This document shows positions 1 to 5,805 of a DNA stretch of 6,337 nucleotides, one piece after another (the first letter of the stretch is position 1; the number at the start of each line of letters is the position of its first letter). The notes below the pieces were generated by a model, which did not search any database, was not told where the DNA came from, and was given only the letters and a program-made list of their open reading frames with translations. The DNA comes from CAZRDB01 sp964598695 (GTDB lineage: Bacteria; Armatimonadota; Zipacnadia; UBA1398): NCBI GenBank assembly GCA_964598695.1, contig CAZRDB010000248.1:1-6337 (forward strand). The letters are read 5' to 3'. The position numbers were made by a program, and so were the translations under genes.

Positions 1-177
1 CAGGCCCCCCCTCGAATCCTTCCCCTCCCCCTGTGACGCTCGGGCGGCCCCTGGCGTTGCCAATCGCTGTTGCGGAGGGTCTCGGGTACCGGCGTGGAAC
101 TGGGTAGATGGAGGGCAGGAGGAGGACGACAGGGCTCACGACCAGGCGCACGTGCCGCTCGGGAGGGGAGGAGCTTC
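1..177. other. Leader region without a supported gene
   Basis: I see no gene that can be supported here. Reading frame 1 is closed by a TGA at 34-36, so 1-36 could at most be the tail of an upstream gene, which cannot be tested from this window. A TTGCCA at 57-62 resembles a -35 box, but no acceptable -10 hexamer lies 16-18 bp downstream, so no promoter is called. The last bases, from about 161, are purine-rich and provide the ribosome binding site of the universal stress protein gene. Confidence 0.4.
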
Positions 178-594
178 ATGTTCACCAAGGTCCTCGTGGG
201 TTGTGACGGCTCACCACAAGCAGACCGGGCCTTCGGCGTCGGTCTCGACATCGCCCAGCGGTACTCCGCCTCCGTTATCGCGCTCTCGGTGGTTCGTCCG
301 CCGGAGTTCGCCGAGGCCGTGGAGGCCACGACCCTGATCGAACGCGCCACGGAGCACTACGAGGAGTCGTTCGCCGATCTCAAGCAGCGGGCGGGCGACG
401 CGGGGGTGCCGCTCGCGTGCGAGGTGCGCGTGGGCCACCCGGCCGATTGGATCGTGCGACTGGCGCGCGACCGGGGTGTCGAGCTGATCATTGTGGGCCA
501 TCGGGGCAAGTCGCGGGTCGAGGAGTGGCTGCTCGGCAGCGTCTCGAAGCGCGTGCTCAGCTACGCGCCGTGCAACGTGCTGGTGGTCCGGTAG
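178..594 (+). CDS. Universal stress protein (UspA family), single domain
   Basis: This is a 138-residue protein, the usual length of a single Usp domain: a small cytoplasmic alpha/beta nucleotide-binding protein, often dimeric, linked to stress survival. It begins with a beta strand ending in V-G-C-D10-G-S, where D10 matches the conserved N-terminal aspartate that contacts the nucleotide. Near the C-terminus it carries the full ATP-binding signature G-x2-G-x9-G-S as G107, G110, G120 and S121. It is therefore predicted to be of the ATP-binding subclass (MJ0577-like) rather than the non-binding UspA subclass. The final strand, NVLVV, is also typical. The ATG at 178 is chosen because GGAGG (167-171) lies 6 bases before it and homology starts exactly there; the frame is open further upstream to a TTG near 70, but that extension is low-complexity and Arg/Gly-rich. 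The gene stands alone, converging on the lipoprotein gene. Its specific stress role cannot be read from the sequence. Confidence 0.95.
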   Translation: MFTKVLVGCDGSPQADRAFGVGLDIAQRYSASVIALSVVRPPEFAEAVEATTLIERATEHYEESFADLKQRAGDAGVPLACEVRVGHPADWIVRLARDRGVELIIVGHRGKSRVEEWLLGSVSKRVLSYAPCNVLVVR

Positions 595-614
595 GCGCAG
601 GGCGCTCCGGATGC

Positions 615-653
615 GGAACGGGGAGGCGCGGTATGGTGGCGCCTCCCCGTTCC
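615..653. terminator. Perfect 15-bp hairpin between convergent genes, probable bidirectional terminator
   Basis: The arms 615-629 and 639-653 are perfect inverted complements of 15 bp, rich in G+C, around a 9-base loop (630-638). The stem begins 20 bases after the uspA-family stop and ends 21 bases from the lipoprotein stop, so its placement is almost symmetrical between the two converging genes. Neither strand has a T-run after the stem, so it is not a textbook intrinsic terminator. Strong U-less hairpins are nevertheless a common arrangement at gene ends in G+C-rich bacteria. Role inferred from position and stem strength. Confidence 0.7.
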
Positions 654-674
654 CGTACGGTCCCAGCCGGTCGC

Positions 675-2963
675 TTACTCGGGCGTGAGCGAGAAGTCCC
701 TGTTCTGGGCGTCCCCGCTGCCCAGGGTGATCGTGTGCTCCTCCGGGGTGTAGCCGTCCATGCTCGCGCGGAGCGTGTACTGGCCCGGCATGAGGTCGGC
801 CAGCTCGTAGCTGCCGTTGTAGCCGGCCTGCGTCTCGCCATCGGTCGGCCCGCTGACCACTTCGACCACCGCTCCGACGAGGGCGAGATCGCCGCCGTTG
901 ACGTAGCCGTAGATCCGGCCGGGCTGGCCGCCACCCAGGACGAAGTCGAGCTGCGTCGGCTCCCCGGCCGTGACGGTGACCTCCTGGGTCTGCGAGTCGT
1001 ACCCGTCCTTGCTGGCGATCACGGAGTAGTCGCCGGCGCCGAGCGGGGCGATCGTGTAGGCTCCGTTCTCATCGGTCTCGGTCTGGGCGACGCAACGGCT
1101 GCTCGGCTCGACAACGACCGCCGCACCGGCGATCGGGTTGCCGTCCCCGTCGCGCACGTAGCCAACGAGGCTGCCGTCGTTGTCCCGGTCCTCGAGGGTG
1201 AAGTCCAGCACCGTCGGCGCTCCGGCCGTGACGGTGACCTCCTGGCTCTGTTGGACGTAGCCCCGCTTGCGAGCCACGATCAGGTAGTCGCCGGCGGCGA
1301 GCGGGTCGATGAGGTAGGCGCCGTCCTCGCCCGTCGCGGTCGAGGTGATGCACCGGCCGCTCGGCTCGACGAGGATCTCGACGCCGGCGATCGGGTTGCC
1401 GGCGCCGTCGGTCACGGTGCCGGTCAGCGCGCCGTCGTCGCCGTCCGCCGCGAGCGTGAAGTCCAGCTCGGTCGCGGGGCCGGCGGTCACGGTGACCTCC
1501 TGGCTCTGCTCGACGTAGCCGCCCTTGCGCGCCACGATCAGGTAGTTGCCGGCGGCGAGCGGGTCGATGCGGTATGTGCCGTCCTCGCCGGTGCGGGTCG
1601 AGGTGATGCACCGGTTGCTCGGCTCGACCAGGATCTCGACGCCCGCGACCGGGTTGCCCTCACCGTCGGTCACCGTTCCGGTCAGAGCCCCGTCGCCGTC
1701 ATCGGCCGCCAGCTCGAAGTTCAGCTCGGTCTCCTGGCCGCCCTCGACCGTCGCGTCCTGGCTCTGGCTCGCGTAGCCGCTCTTGCTCGCCTGGATGGTG
1801 TAGTCCCCCGGCGAGAGGCCCTCGATCCGGTAGGCGCCGTTCTCGTCGGTCGTCGCCTGGCCCGCACAGCGGGTGCAGACCTCGACGACGACCGCGGCGC
1901 CCTCGATCCCGTTGCCGTCGCCATCGAGCACGACGCCGTAGAGCGCGCCCTTGGTCGGGTCGCTGCCGCCGGTCACCAGCGAGAAGTCGACCTGCGTGGT
2001 CTGGCCGGCGACGATCTCGACGTTCTCGATCGTCTGCGGCTCGTAGCCCTCGAGCGTCGCCTTCAGCGCATAGACGCCCGGCAGGAGACCGCTCATGCGG
2101 AACTGGCCCGCGATCGAGCTGCGGGACGACAGGTTGGTGGTGGGGCCGCTCTCGATCGTGATCCGGGCCTCGGCCAGGGGCTCGGCCGTGGCGCTGCGGA
2201 CCAGCCCGGCGACGGCGCCGCTCGTCTCGCCGTTGGGGCAGAGCACGATGACGACCTCGGTCGTCTCGCCGTCGGCCACCGCGATGCCGTTCTTGTGGGC
2301 ATCGATGTAGCCCGGGGCCGTGACGGTGAGCGCGTACTCGCCGGCGGGAAGGCCTTCCAGCTCGAAGCCGCCGGCCTCGCCCGTGGTCGCGGTCATCCCG
2401 GCGGTGTCGCCGGGGCCGCTGGCGACCGTGACGGTCGCGCCGACGACGGCGGCATCGTCCGAGGTGACGTTGCCGGCGATACGGCCGCCGGCCGGGTCGC
2501 CCTCGTCACGCGCCATCGGGGCGTAGATCGAGAAGTGCACGACCGGCACGGTGACCGAGCCGTCCCGCGCGACGGAGCCCGCGACCTCCGTCCACTCCTG
2601 CGCCGAGGGGTCGTACGTCGCAATGCGCACGACCTCGCCCGGGGCGCCGCCCGAGTACGGCAGGCGGAGGGTGGCGGGGGAGTCGAAGCGGAGCCCGTCG
2701 GGCTCGAAGGAGTAGACATCGCCCCGGAGGCTGAGACCGGTTGCTTCCGGCGCGCTCGCCAGGGCGGAGATCTGGATACTCGTGGGGGAGGAAAGCGCCC
2801 CGGCGGGGACATCGACCGCGGTCCCCGACGCGGCTCGCACGATCCCGCCCTGAGTGCCTACGACGGCCTGGGCGTCCGTTCCACCGCCGCCTCCACCGCA
2901 CCCCGCAAGAGCCAGTGCCAGCAGGGCGATGAGTGCTGCAGTGCCAATCGCCATCCGCGACAT
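675..2963 (-). CDS. Lipoprotein with ZU5-like domain and seven carboxypeptidase-regulatory-like repeats
   Basis: This is a 762-residue envelope protein. Residues 1-22 form a lipoprotein signal with a hydrophobic Ala/Leu core and the lipobox L-A-G-C22, followed by a Gly-rich linker. Residues about 39-147 resemble a ZU5 domain: a GG-x-V start, V-P-x-GAL, the F-x-P-D-G-L-x-F segment and a final strand with His143-Phe144-Ser145. Seven beta-sandwich repeats of the CarboxypepD_reg type follow, at about 160-242, 249-332, 339-419, 425-506, 511-591, 598-677 and 682-760. Each has the pattern G-x-V ... G-x-Y-x-I-x-x-L-x-x-G-x-Y ... G-Y. Repeats 3-6 share a cysteine and have Asp-rich linkers that might bind calcium. 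No protease, glycosidase or other catalytic domain is visible, so a structural or ligand-binding surface role is inferred. The start at 2963 is preferred because AGGAG lies 10 bases upstream and it gives a compact signal peptide; an ATG at 3008 would place a charged stretch of 15 residues before it, and one at 2954 is a poorer alternative. Confidence 0.88.
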   Translation of the reverse strand: MSRMAIGTAALIALLALALAGCGGGGGGTDAQAVVGTQGGIVRAASGTAVDVPAGALSSPTSIQISALASAPEATGLSLRGDVYSFEPDGLRFDSPATLRLPYSGGAPGEVVRIATYDPSAQEWTEVAGSVARDGSVTVPVVHFSIYAPMARDEGDPAGGRIAGNVTSDDAAVVGATVTVASGPGDTAGMTATTGEAGGFELEGLPAGEYALTVTAPGYIDAHKNGIAVADGETTEVVIVLCPNGETSGAVAGLVRSATAEPLAEARITIESGPTTNLSSRSSIAGQFRMSGLLPGVYALKATLEGYEPQTIENVEIVAGQTTQVDFSLVTGGSDPTKGALYGVVLDGDGNGIEGAAVVVEVCTRCAGQATTDENGAYRIEGLSPGDYTIQASKSGYASQSQDATVEGGQETELNFELAADDGDGALTGTVTDGEGNPVAGVEILVEPSNRCITSTRTGEDGTYRIDPLAAGNYLIVARKGGYVEQSQEVTVTAGPATELDFTLAADGDDGALTGTVTDGAGNPIAGVEILVEPSGRCITSTATGEDGAYLIDPLAAGDYLIVARKRGYVQQSQEVTVTAGAPTVLDFTLEDRDNDGSLVGYVRDGDGNPIAGAAVVVEPSSRCVAQTETDENGAYTIAPLGAGDYSVIASKDGYDSQTQEVTVTAGEPTQLDFVLGGGQPGRIYGYVNGGDLALVGAVVEVVSGPTDGETQAGYNGSYELADLMPGQYTLRASMDGYTPEEHTITLGSGDAQNRDFSLTPE
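681..2489 (-). repeat. Array of seven Ig-like repeat units within the lipoprotein gene
   Basis: Seven units of about 80-90 codons each encode the carboxypeptidase-regulatory-like folds. The central four units (roughly 918-1949) are closest to each other and keep a fixed 86-codon period, measured by their cysteine codons. The first two and last units are diverged and lack that cysteine. This pattern suggests growth of the array from the middle by unequal recombination. Confidence 0.8.
1176..1691 (-). repeat. 258-bp tandem duplication (repeat units 4 and 5)
   Basis: Two adjacent copies, 1434-1691 and 1176-1433, align without gaps. By hand alignment, 69 of 86 encoded residues are identical, and long stretches of DNA also match (for example the segment around 1341-1350 against 1599-1608). 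Most differences sit in loop positions and in the acidic linker at the end of the unit. This is the most recent-looking duplication in the array. Confidence 0.85.
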
Positions 2964-2973
2964 CCGGACAACA

Positions 2974-2981
2974 CTCCTCTC
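2974..2981 (-). promoter_or_regulatory. Ribosome binding site deciding the lipoprotein start
   Basis: Read on the minus strand this is GAGAGGAG, with the AGGAG core ending 10 bases before the ATG at 2963. The site lies inside the frame that would be translated from the further-upstream ATG at 3008, which argues for the shorter protein with the normal signal peptide. Confidence 0.6.
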
Positions 2982-3099
2982 TGGTACGTCCCGATGTCGT
3001 TCTTCCACACGGGAGGCGTCCTGAGAGGCGATTCCTGCGCACGAACCCCATTCCGCGCAGAGCAGCCGGCGGCCGGAAGACCCGCTCGGCGCACGAAAT

Positions 3100-3133
3100 C
3101 GGCCCGCGAGGCGGTGTGAAGCCTCGCGGGCCG
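3100..3133 (-). terminator. Perfect 13-bp hairpin downstream of the AICAR transformylase gene
   Basis: The arms 3100-3112 and 3121-3133 are perfectly complementary, G+C-rich and enclose an 8-base loop. On the minus strand the stem lies 26 bases after the transformylase stop and is followed by ATTTCG, only a vestigial T-run. It separates the transformylase gene from the lipoprotein gene on the same strand, so the two are probably not one operon. Called from structure and position. Confidence 0.7.
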
Positions 3134-3159
3134 TCTCAGGTCGCGTGCGGTCCTGTCGG

Positions 3160-4320
3160 CTAGTGGTGGAAGAGGCGCAGGCCGGTGAGGCACATGGTCA
3201 TCCGGTACTCGTCGCAGGCGGCGATGACATCGGCTTCCCGGACGCTCCCGCCCGGCTGGGCAACGTAAGTCGCGCCGCTGCGGGCCGCGCGGTCGATGTT
3301 GTCGCGGAAGGGGAAGAAGGCGTCGGAGGAGATCGCGACGCCCCGGTGGGCGTCGAGCCACTCCCGCCGCTCCTCGGCCGAGAAGCTGGGCGCGGGCTCG
3401 GCGAGCATCTTCCGCTCCATCGGCCCGAGTTGGCCGGTCACGAACTGGTCGGCCACGTTCGAGCGGTCGGCCCGCCCCACACCCTCGACGAAGCGCAGGC
3501 CGAGGGTCTTCGGATGCTGGCGTAGGCGCCACGCGTCGGCCTTGTCGCCGGCGAGGCGGGTGCAGTGGATCCGCGACTGCTGCCCGGCTCCGAGACCGAT
3601 CACCTGGCCGTCGACGGCGTAGCAGACCGAGTTGGACTGGGTGTACTTGAGAGCGATCGTCGCGACGATCAGGTCGCGGAGCGCCGACTCGGGCAGCTCG
3701 GTGGAGCGGGTGACGATGTTGCCGAACAGCTCGGGGCCGATCGGCGCGGTGTTGCGGCCCTGCTCGAGCGTGACGCCAAAGACCGTCCGCTGCTCCACCT
3801 CCGCCGGGGTCCAGTCCGGGTCCATCCGGAGTACGAGGTACTTGCCCTCACGCTTGGCGCGGAGAATCTCCAGCGCCTCGGGCTCGTAGCCGGGCGCGGC
3901 GATCCCGTCGGAGACCTCGCGCTTGACGAACCGGGCGGTCTCGACATCGACGGTGTCGCTCAGGATGACGAAGTCGCCGAAGGAGGACATGCGGTCGGCG
4001 CCACGCGCGCGGGCATAGGCAGTCGCGAGCGGCGAGAGCGGGAGGTCCTCGGCGAACGAGGCGCGCGCGGTGGCCTCGTCGAGCGGCGAGGCGACGGCGG
4101 CCCCGGCCGGGCTCACGTGCTTGAACGAGGCGGCGGCCGGCAGGTGGAGCGCGGCGCGCAGATCGCGTACGAGCTGCCACCCGTTCAGCGCGTCGAGGAG
4201 GTTGATGTAGCCGGGGGCTCCGTTGAGCACCTCGAAGGGCAGGCCCCCCTCGGCGAAGACCCGGGCAGGCTTCTGGTGCGGGTTCATGCCGTAGCGGAGC
4301 GCCAGCTCGTGGATGGCCAT
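3160..4320 (-). CDS. purH: Stand-alone AICAR transformylase (PurH C-terminal-type domain, ATIC-like)
   Basis: Predicted 5-aminoimidazole-4-carboxamide ribonucleotide formyltransferase: it transfers a formyl group from 10-formyltetrahydrofolate to AICAR, giving FAICAR, the penultimate step of de novo IMP synthesis in the cytoplasm. The 386 residues cover only the transformylase part of bifunctional PurH/ATIC. Recognisable landmarks are L-R-Y-G-M-N-P-H-Q at 8-16, the catalytic Lys67-His68 in S-F-K-H-V-S-P-A-G, the A-R-G-A-D-R-M-S-S-F-G-D-F block (105-117), Q-S-N230-S-V with the active-site Asn, the G-x-G-A-G-Q-Q-S-R-I-H segment (242-252) and S-D-A-F-F-P-F-R-D (332-340). Details such as the C-terminal R-L-F-H-H recall vertebrate ATIC rather than E. 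coli PurH (recalled, not aligned). The IMP cyclohydrolase domain of about 200 residues is absent, and no such sequence lies upstream. The ATG at 4320 has GAGGAA 9 bases upstream and fits the domain start; the frame stays open to 4503 but encodes an Arg/Gly/Pro-rich stretch. The symbol is used in the loose sense. Confidence 0.93.
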   Translation of the reverse strand: MAIHELALRYGMNPHQKPARVFAEGGLPFEVLNGAPGYINLLDALNGWQLVRDLRAALHLPAAASFKHVSPAGAAVASPLDEATARASFAEDLPLSPLATAYARARGADRMSSFGDFVILSDTVDVETARFVKREVSDGIAAPGYEPEALEILRAKREGKYLVLRMDPDWTPAEVEQRTVFGVTLEQGRNTAPIGPELFGNIVTRSTELPESALRDLIVATIALKYTQSNSVCYAVDGQVIGLGAGQQSRIHCTRLAGDKADAWRLRQHPKTLGLRFVEGVGRADRSNVADQFVTGQLGPMERKMLAEPAPSFSAEERREWLDAHRGVAISSDAFFPFRDNIDRAARSGATYVAQPGGSVREADVIAACDEYRMTMCLTGLRLFHH

Positions 4321-4432
4321 GCGTGTCACTTCCTCGGTGCGGGCCCGGGGCCCGGGACTGAGGGCGTGGTTCGGCGTGGGCCCCGCCCTGCCCTCCCGCG
4401 CCCGGCCGAGGAGGGTCGCGCGGCGCAAGAAG

Positions 4433-4442
4433 GAGTATACTC
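4433..4442. promoter_or_regulatory. Palindromic -10-like element, candidate shared divergent promoter
   Basis: The perfect 10-bp palindrome GAGTATACTC contains TATACT on the + strand (4436-4441) and the same hexamer on the - strand (4439-4434). Each differs from the consensus -10 box by one base. It is the only A+T-rich spot in the 198-bp divergent region between the AICAR transformylase and iron-sulfur protein genes. Predicted starts would leave leaders of about 70 bases (+) and about 105 bases (-). I see no good -35 box 17 bp away on either side and no TGn extension, so the call rests on the hexamers, symmetry and location. Confidence 0.4.
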
Positions 4443-4505
4443 GCAGGGTCGAGCCGGGCGCCCGTCGGTTCCTCCGTCCGCCCGGCCCGCGCCCTCCGAT
4501 CACCC

Positions 4506-4513
4506 AGAAGGAG
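4506..4513 (+). promoter_or_regulatory. Ribosome binding site deciding a GTG start
   Basis: AGAAGGAG is a strong Shine-Dalgarno match ending 5 bases before the GTG at 4519. No ATG lies at a suitable place for the ferredoxin-type N-terminus, so this site decides the start of the iron-sulfur protein. Confidence 0.8.
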
Positions 4514-4518
4514 CGACC

Positions 4519-5805
4519 GTGGCCTCCGAGGAGCTGCTGGCCGAGACCAAGCGCTGCAACCGGTGCGGCTACTGCCAGCCGCCCTGCCCGGTCTTCCGCG
4601 CGACCGGGGTGGAGTCGTCGTGCGCGCGCGGCCGCATCCAGCTCCTCAAGTCGGCCGCCGAGGGCCGTGTTGAGTTCGGCCCCGAGCTGGAGCCGGCGAT
4701 CTTCGAGTGCCTGCTCTGCCGCGCATGCGTCGAGGCGTGCGCGCCCAAGGCCCAGACCGACCGCATCGTCGCGATGGCCCGCGAGCGCTGGTTCCGCGAG
4801 TGCGGTCAGTCGCTGGTGACCGACACGCTCTTCCGCGAGGTGCTCGCCGACCGCCGCCGGATGGAGGCGGTCGCGCGGCTGGCATTCGCGGGCATCGACT
4901 CCGGCGCGGCGCGGGCCGCCCAGGTCCTCGGCCTGCTCCGGCTGGAGCCGCGCGCCGGGAGAGCGCTGGACTGGCTGGGCCGCACGCCCGGGCCCTCGCT
5001 CACGCAGCGGCTCGCGAAGCTTCGTCTCGCGCCGCCGGGAGGCGCAACGCGGCGGGTTGGCTACTTCGTCTCGTGCGGGATGAACCTCCTGCAGCCGGCG
5101 GCAGGGGAGTCGACCGTCCGGCTTCTGAGCGCGCTCGGCTGCGAGGTGGTCCCCCTCGATAACGTCTGCTGCGGCCTGCCGGCCTACGTCTACGGCGACT
5201 GGGAGGCCGCGCGCCGGCTCCTCACGACCAACGCCCGCGTCCTCGCCGCCGCCGGTCCGCTCGATGCCGTGGTCACGGACTGCGGCTCATGCTCGAGCCA
5301 CCTGCGCCACGCCGCCTCCCTGATGGGACTGACCGATCCCGAGCTGGATCGCCTCCCCGAGCAGGTCGCCGACCTCGCCGAGTTCGTGCAGCGCGTGGGA
5401 GCGCGGCCGGCCGAGCCGGTGCCGCTCCGGGCCACCTACCACGACCCCTGCCACCTCTCGCGTCACCAGCGGCTGACGGCGCAGCCGCGCGCACTGCTCT
5501 CGGCCGTGGCCGATCTGGAGTACGTCGAGCTGCCCGAGGCCGATTGGTGCTGCGGAGGAGCCGGCTCGTACGGGCTCGAACACGCTGAGATCTCACGGGT
5601 GATCCTGGAGCGCAAGATGCGCAATGTGGAGGAGACGGAGGCCGACGTGCTGGTCACGGCCTGCCCGGCCTGCATGACGCAGCTCGCGCTCGGCGCCCGC
5701 AGAGGCGGTCTCCGCACAACGGTCCGGCACCTCTCGCACGTGCTCGCCCGCGCCTACGGCGCGGAGGTCCCTCGCGCGACTCCTGAATCCGGTGGTGTTG
5801 TTTGA
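4519..5805 (+). CDS. GlcF-like iron-sulfur protein with two 4Fe-4S motifs and two CCG domains
   Basis: This 428-residue (Fe-S)-binding protein resembles GlcF, the iron-sulfur subunit of glycolate oxidase (about 407 residues), and more distantly LutA/LldE and HdrD. Such proteins pass electrons from a flavin subunit oxidising a 2-hydroxyacid (glycolate or lactate) toward the membrane quinone pool. Two ferredoxin motifs C-x2-C-x2-C-x3-C are intact: C13, C16, C19, C23 and C64, C67, C70, C74. A helical linker follows (about 85-175). The two CCG (DUF224) domains are complete: C186, C217-C218-G, C255, C258 and C311, C344-C345-G, C382, C385. The A-R-G-R-I after the first motif matches the family's S-P-R-G-R-I, but here with Cys35 two residues before the Arg. 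GTG start by its ribosome binding site. No FAD-linked partner (GlcD/GlcE) is adjacent in the window; the downstream gene overlaps the stop codon. Substrate unknown. Confidence 0.9.
   Translation: MASEELLAETKRCNRCGYCQPPCPVFRATGVESSCARGRIQLLKSAAEGRVEFGPELEPAIFECLLCRACVEACAPKAQTDRIVAMARERWFRECGQSLVTDTLFREVLADRRRMEAVARLAFAGIDSGAARAAQVLGLLRLEPRAGRALDWLGRTPGPSLTQRLAKLRLAPPGGATRRVGYFVSCGMNLLQPAAGESTVRLLSALGCEVVPLDNVCCGLPAYVYGDWEAARRLLTTNARVLAAAGPLDAVVTDCGSCSSHLRHAASLMGLTDPELDRLPEQVADLAEFVQRVGARPAEPVPLRATYHDPCHLSRHQRLTAQPRALLSAVADLEYVELPEADWCCGGAGSYGLEHAEISRVILERKMRNVEETEADVLVTACPACMTQLALGARRGGLRTTVRHLSHVLARAYGAEVPRATPESGGVV

Larger units (their letters stand above)
4321..4518. promoter_or_regulatory. 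Divergent intergenic region
   Basis: This 198-bp region contains no gene. On the minus strand it is the leader of the transformylase gene, with the ribosome binding site GAGGAA at 4330-4335. The block 4343-4356, alternating runs of G and C, can pair with the GGGCCCC near 4378-4384 to form a strong leader stem of about 8 bp, which could affect translation. No known purine riboswitch core is recognisable. On the plus strand it ends in the ribosome binding site of the iron-sulfur protein gene. Confidence 0.5.

Noticed and set aside
70..177. Longer universal stress protein starting at a TTG near 70
   Set aside because: The added residues are low-complexity and have no counterpart in Usp domains; the ATG at 178 has a good ribosome binding site and the correct domain start.
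918..1949. Regular repeats that might suggest a CRISPR array or satellite
   Set aside because: The period is about 258 bp, is in frame, and encodes a known beta-sandwich fold; there are no short palindromic repeats or unique spacers.
417..3119. A 900-codon open frame on the + strand, antisense to the lipoprotein gene
   Set aside because: It mirrors the lipoprotein's third-position G+C bias, is Arg/Ala/Gly/Asp/Val-rich with repeats that only reflect the opposite-strand repeats, overlaps the uspA-family gene, and has no recognisable domain or ribosome binding site.
4321..4435. Purine riboswitch or other regulatory RNA in the transformylase leader
   Set aside because: No recognisable conserved riboswitch core was seen; only G+C-rich pairing potential that is expected at this base composition.
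4321..4503. N-terminal extension of the AICAR transformylase as a remnant of the cyclohydrolase domain
   Set aside because: The 61 codons are Arg/Gly/Pro-rich with no cyclohydrolase motif, and a ribosome binding site precedes the ATG at 4320.
3565..4518. Upstream extension of the iron-sulfur protein frame
   Set aside because: It runs antisense through the AICAR transformylase gene and encodes no recognisable domain; a strong ribosome binding site and the ferredoxin-type N-terminus fix the start at the GTG at 4519.
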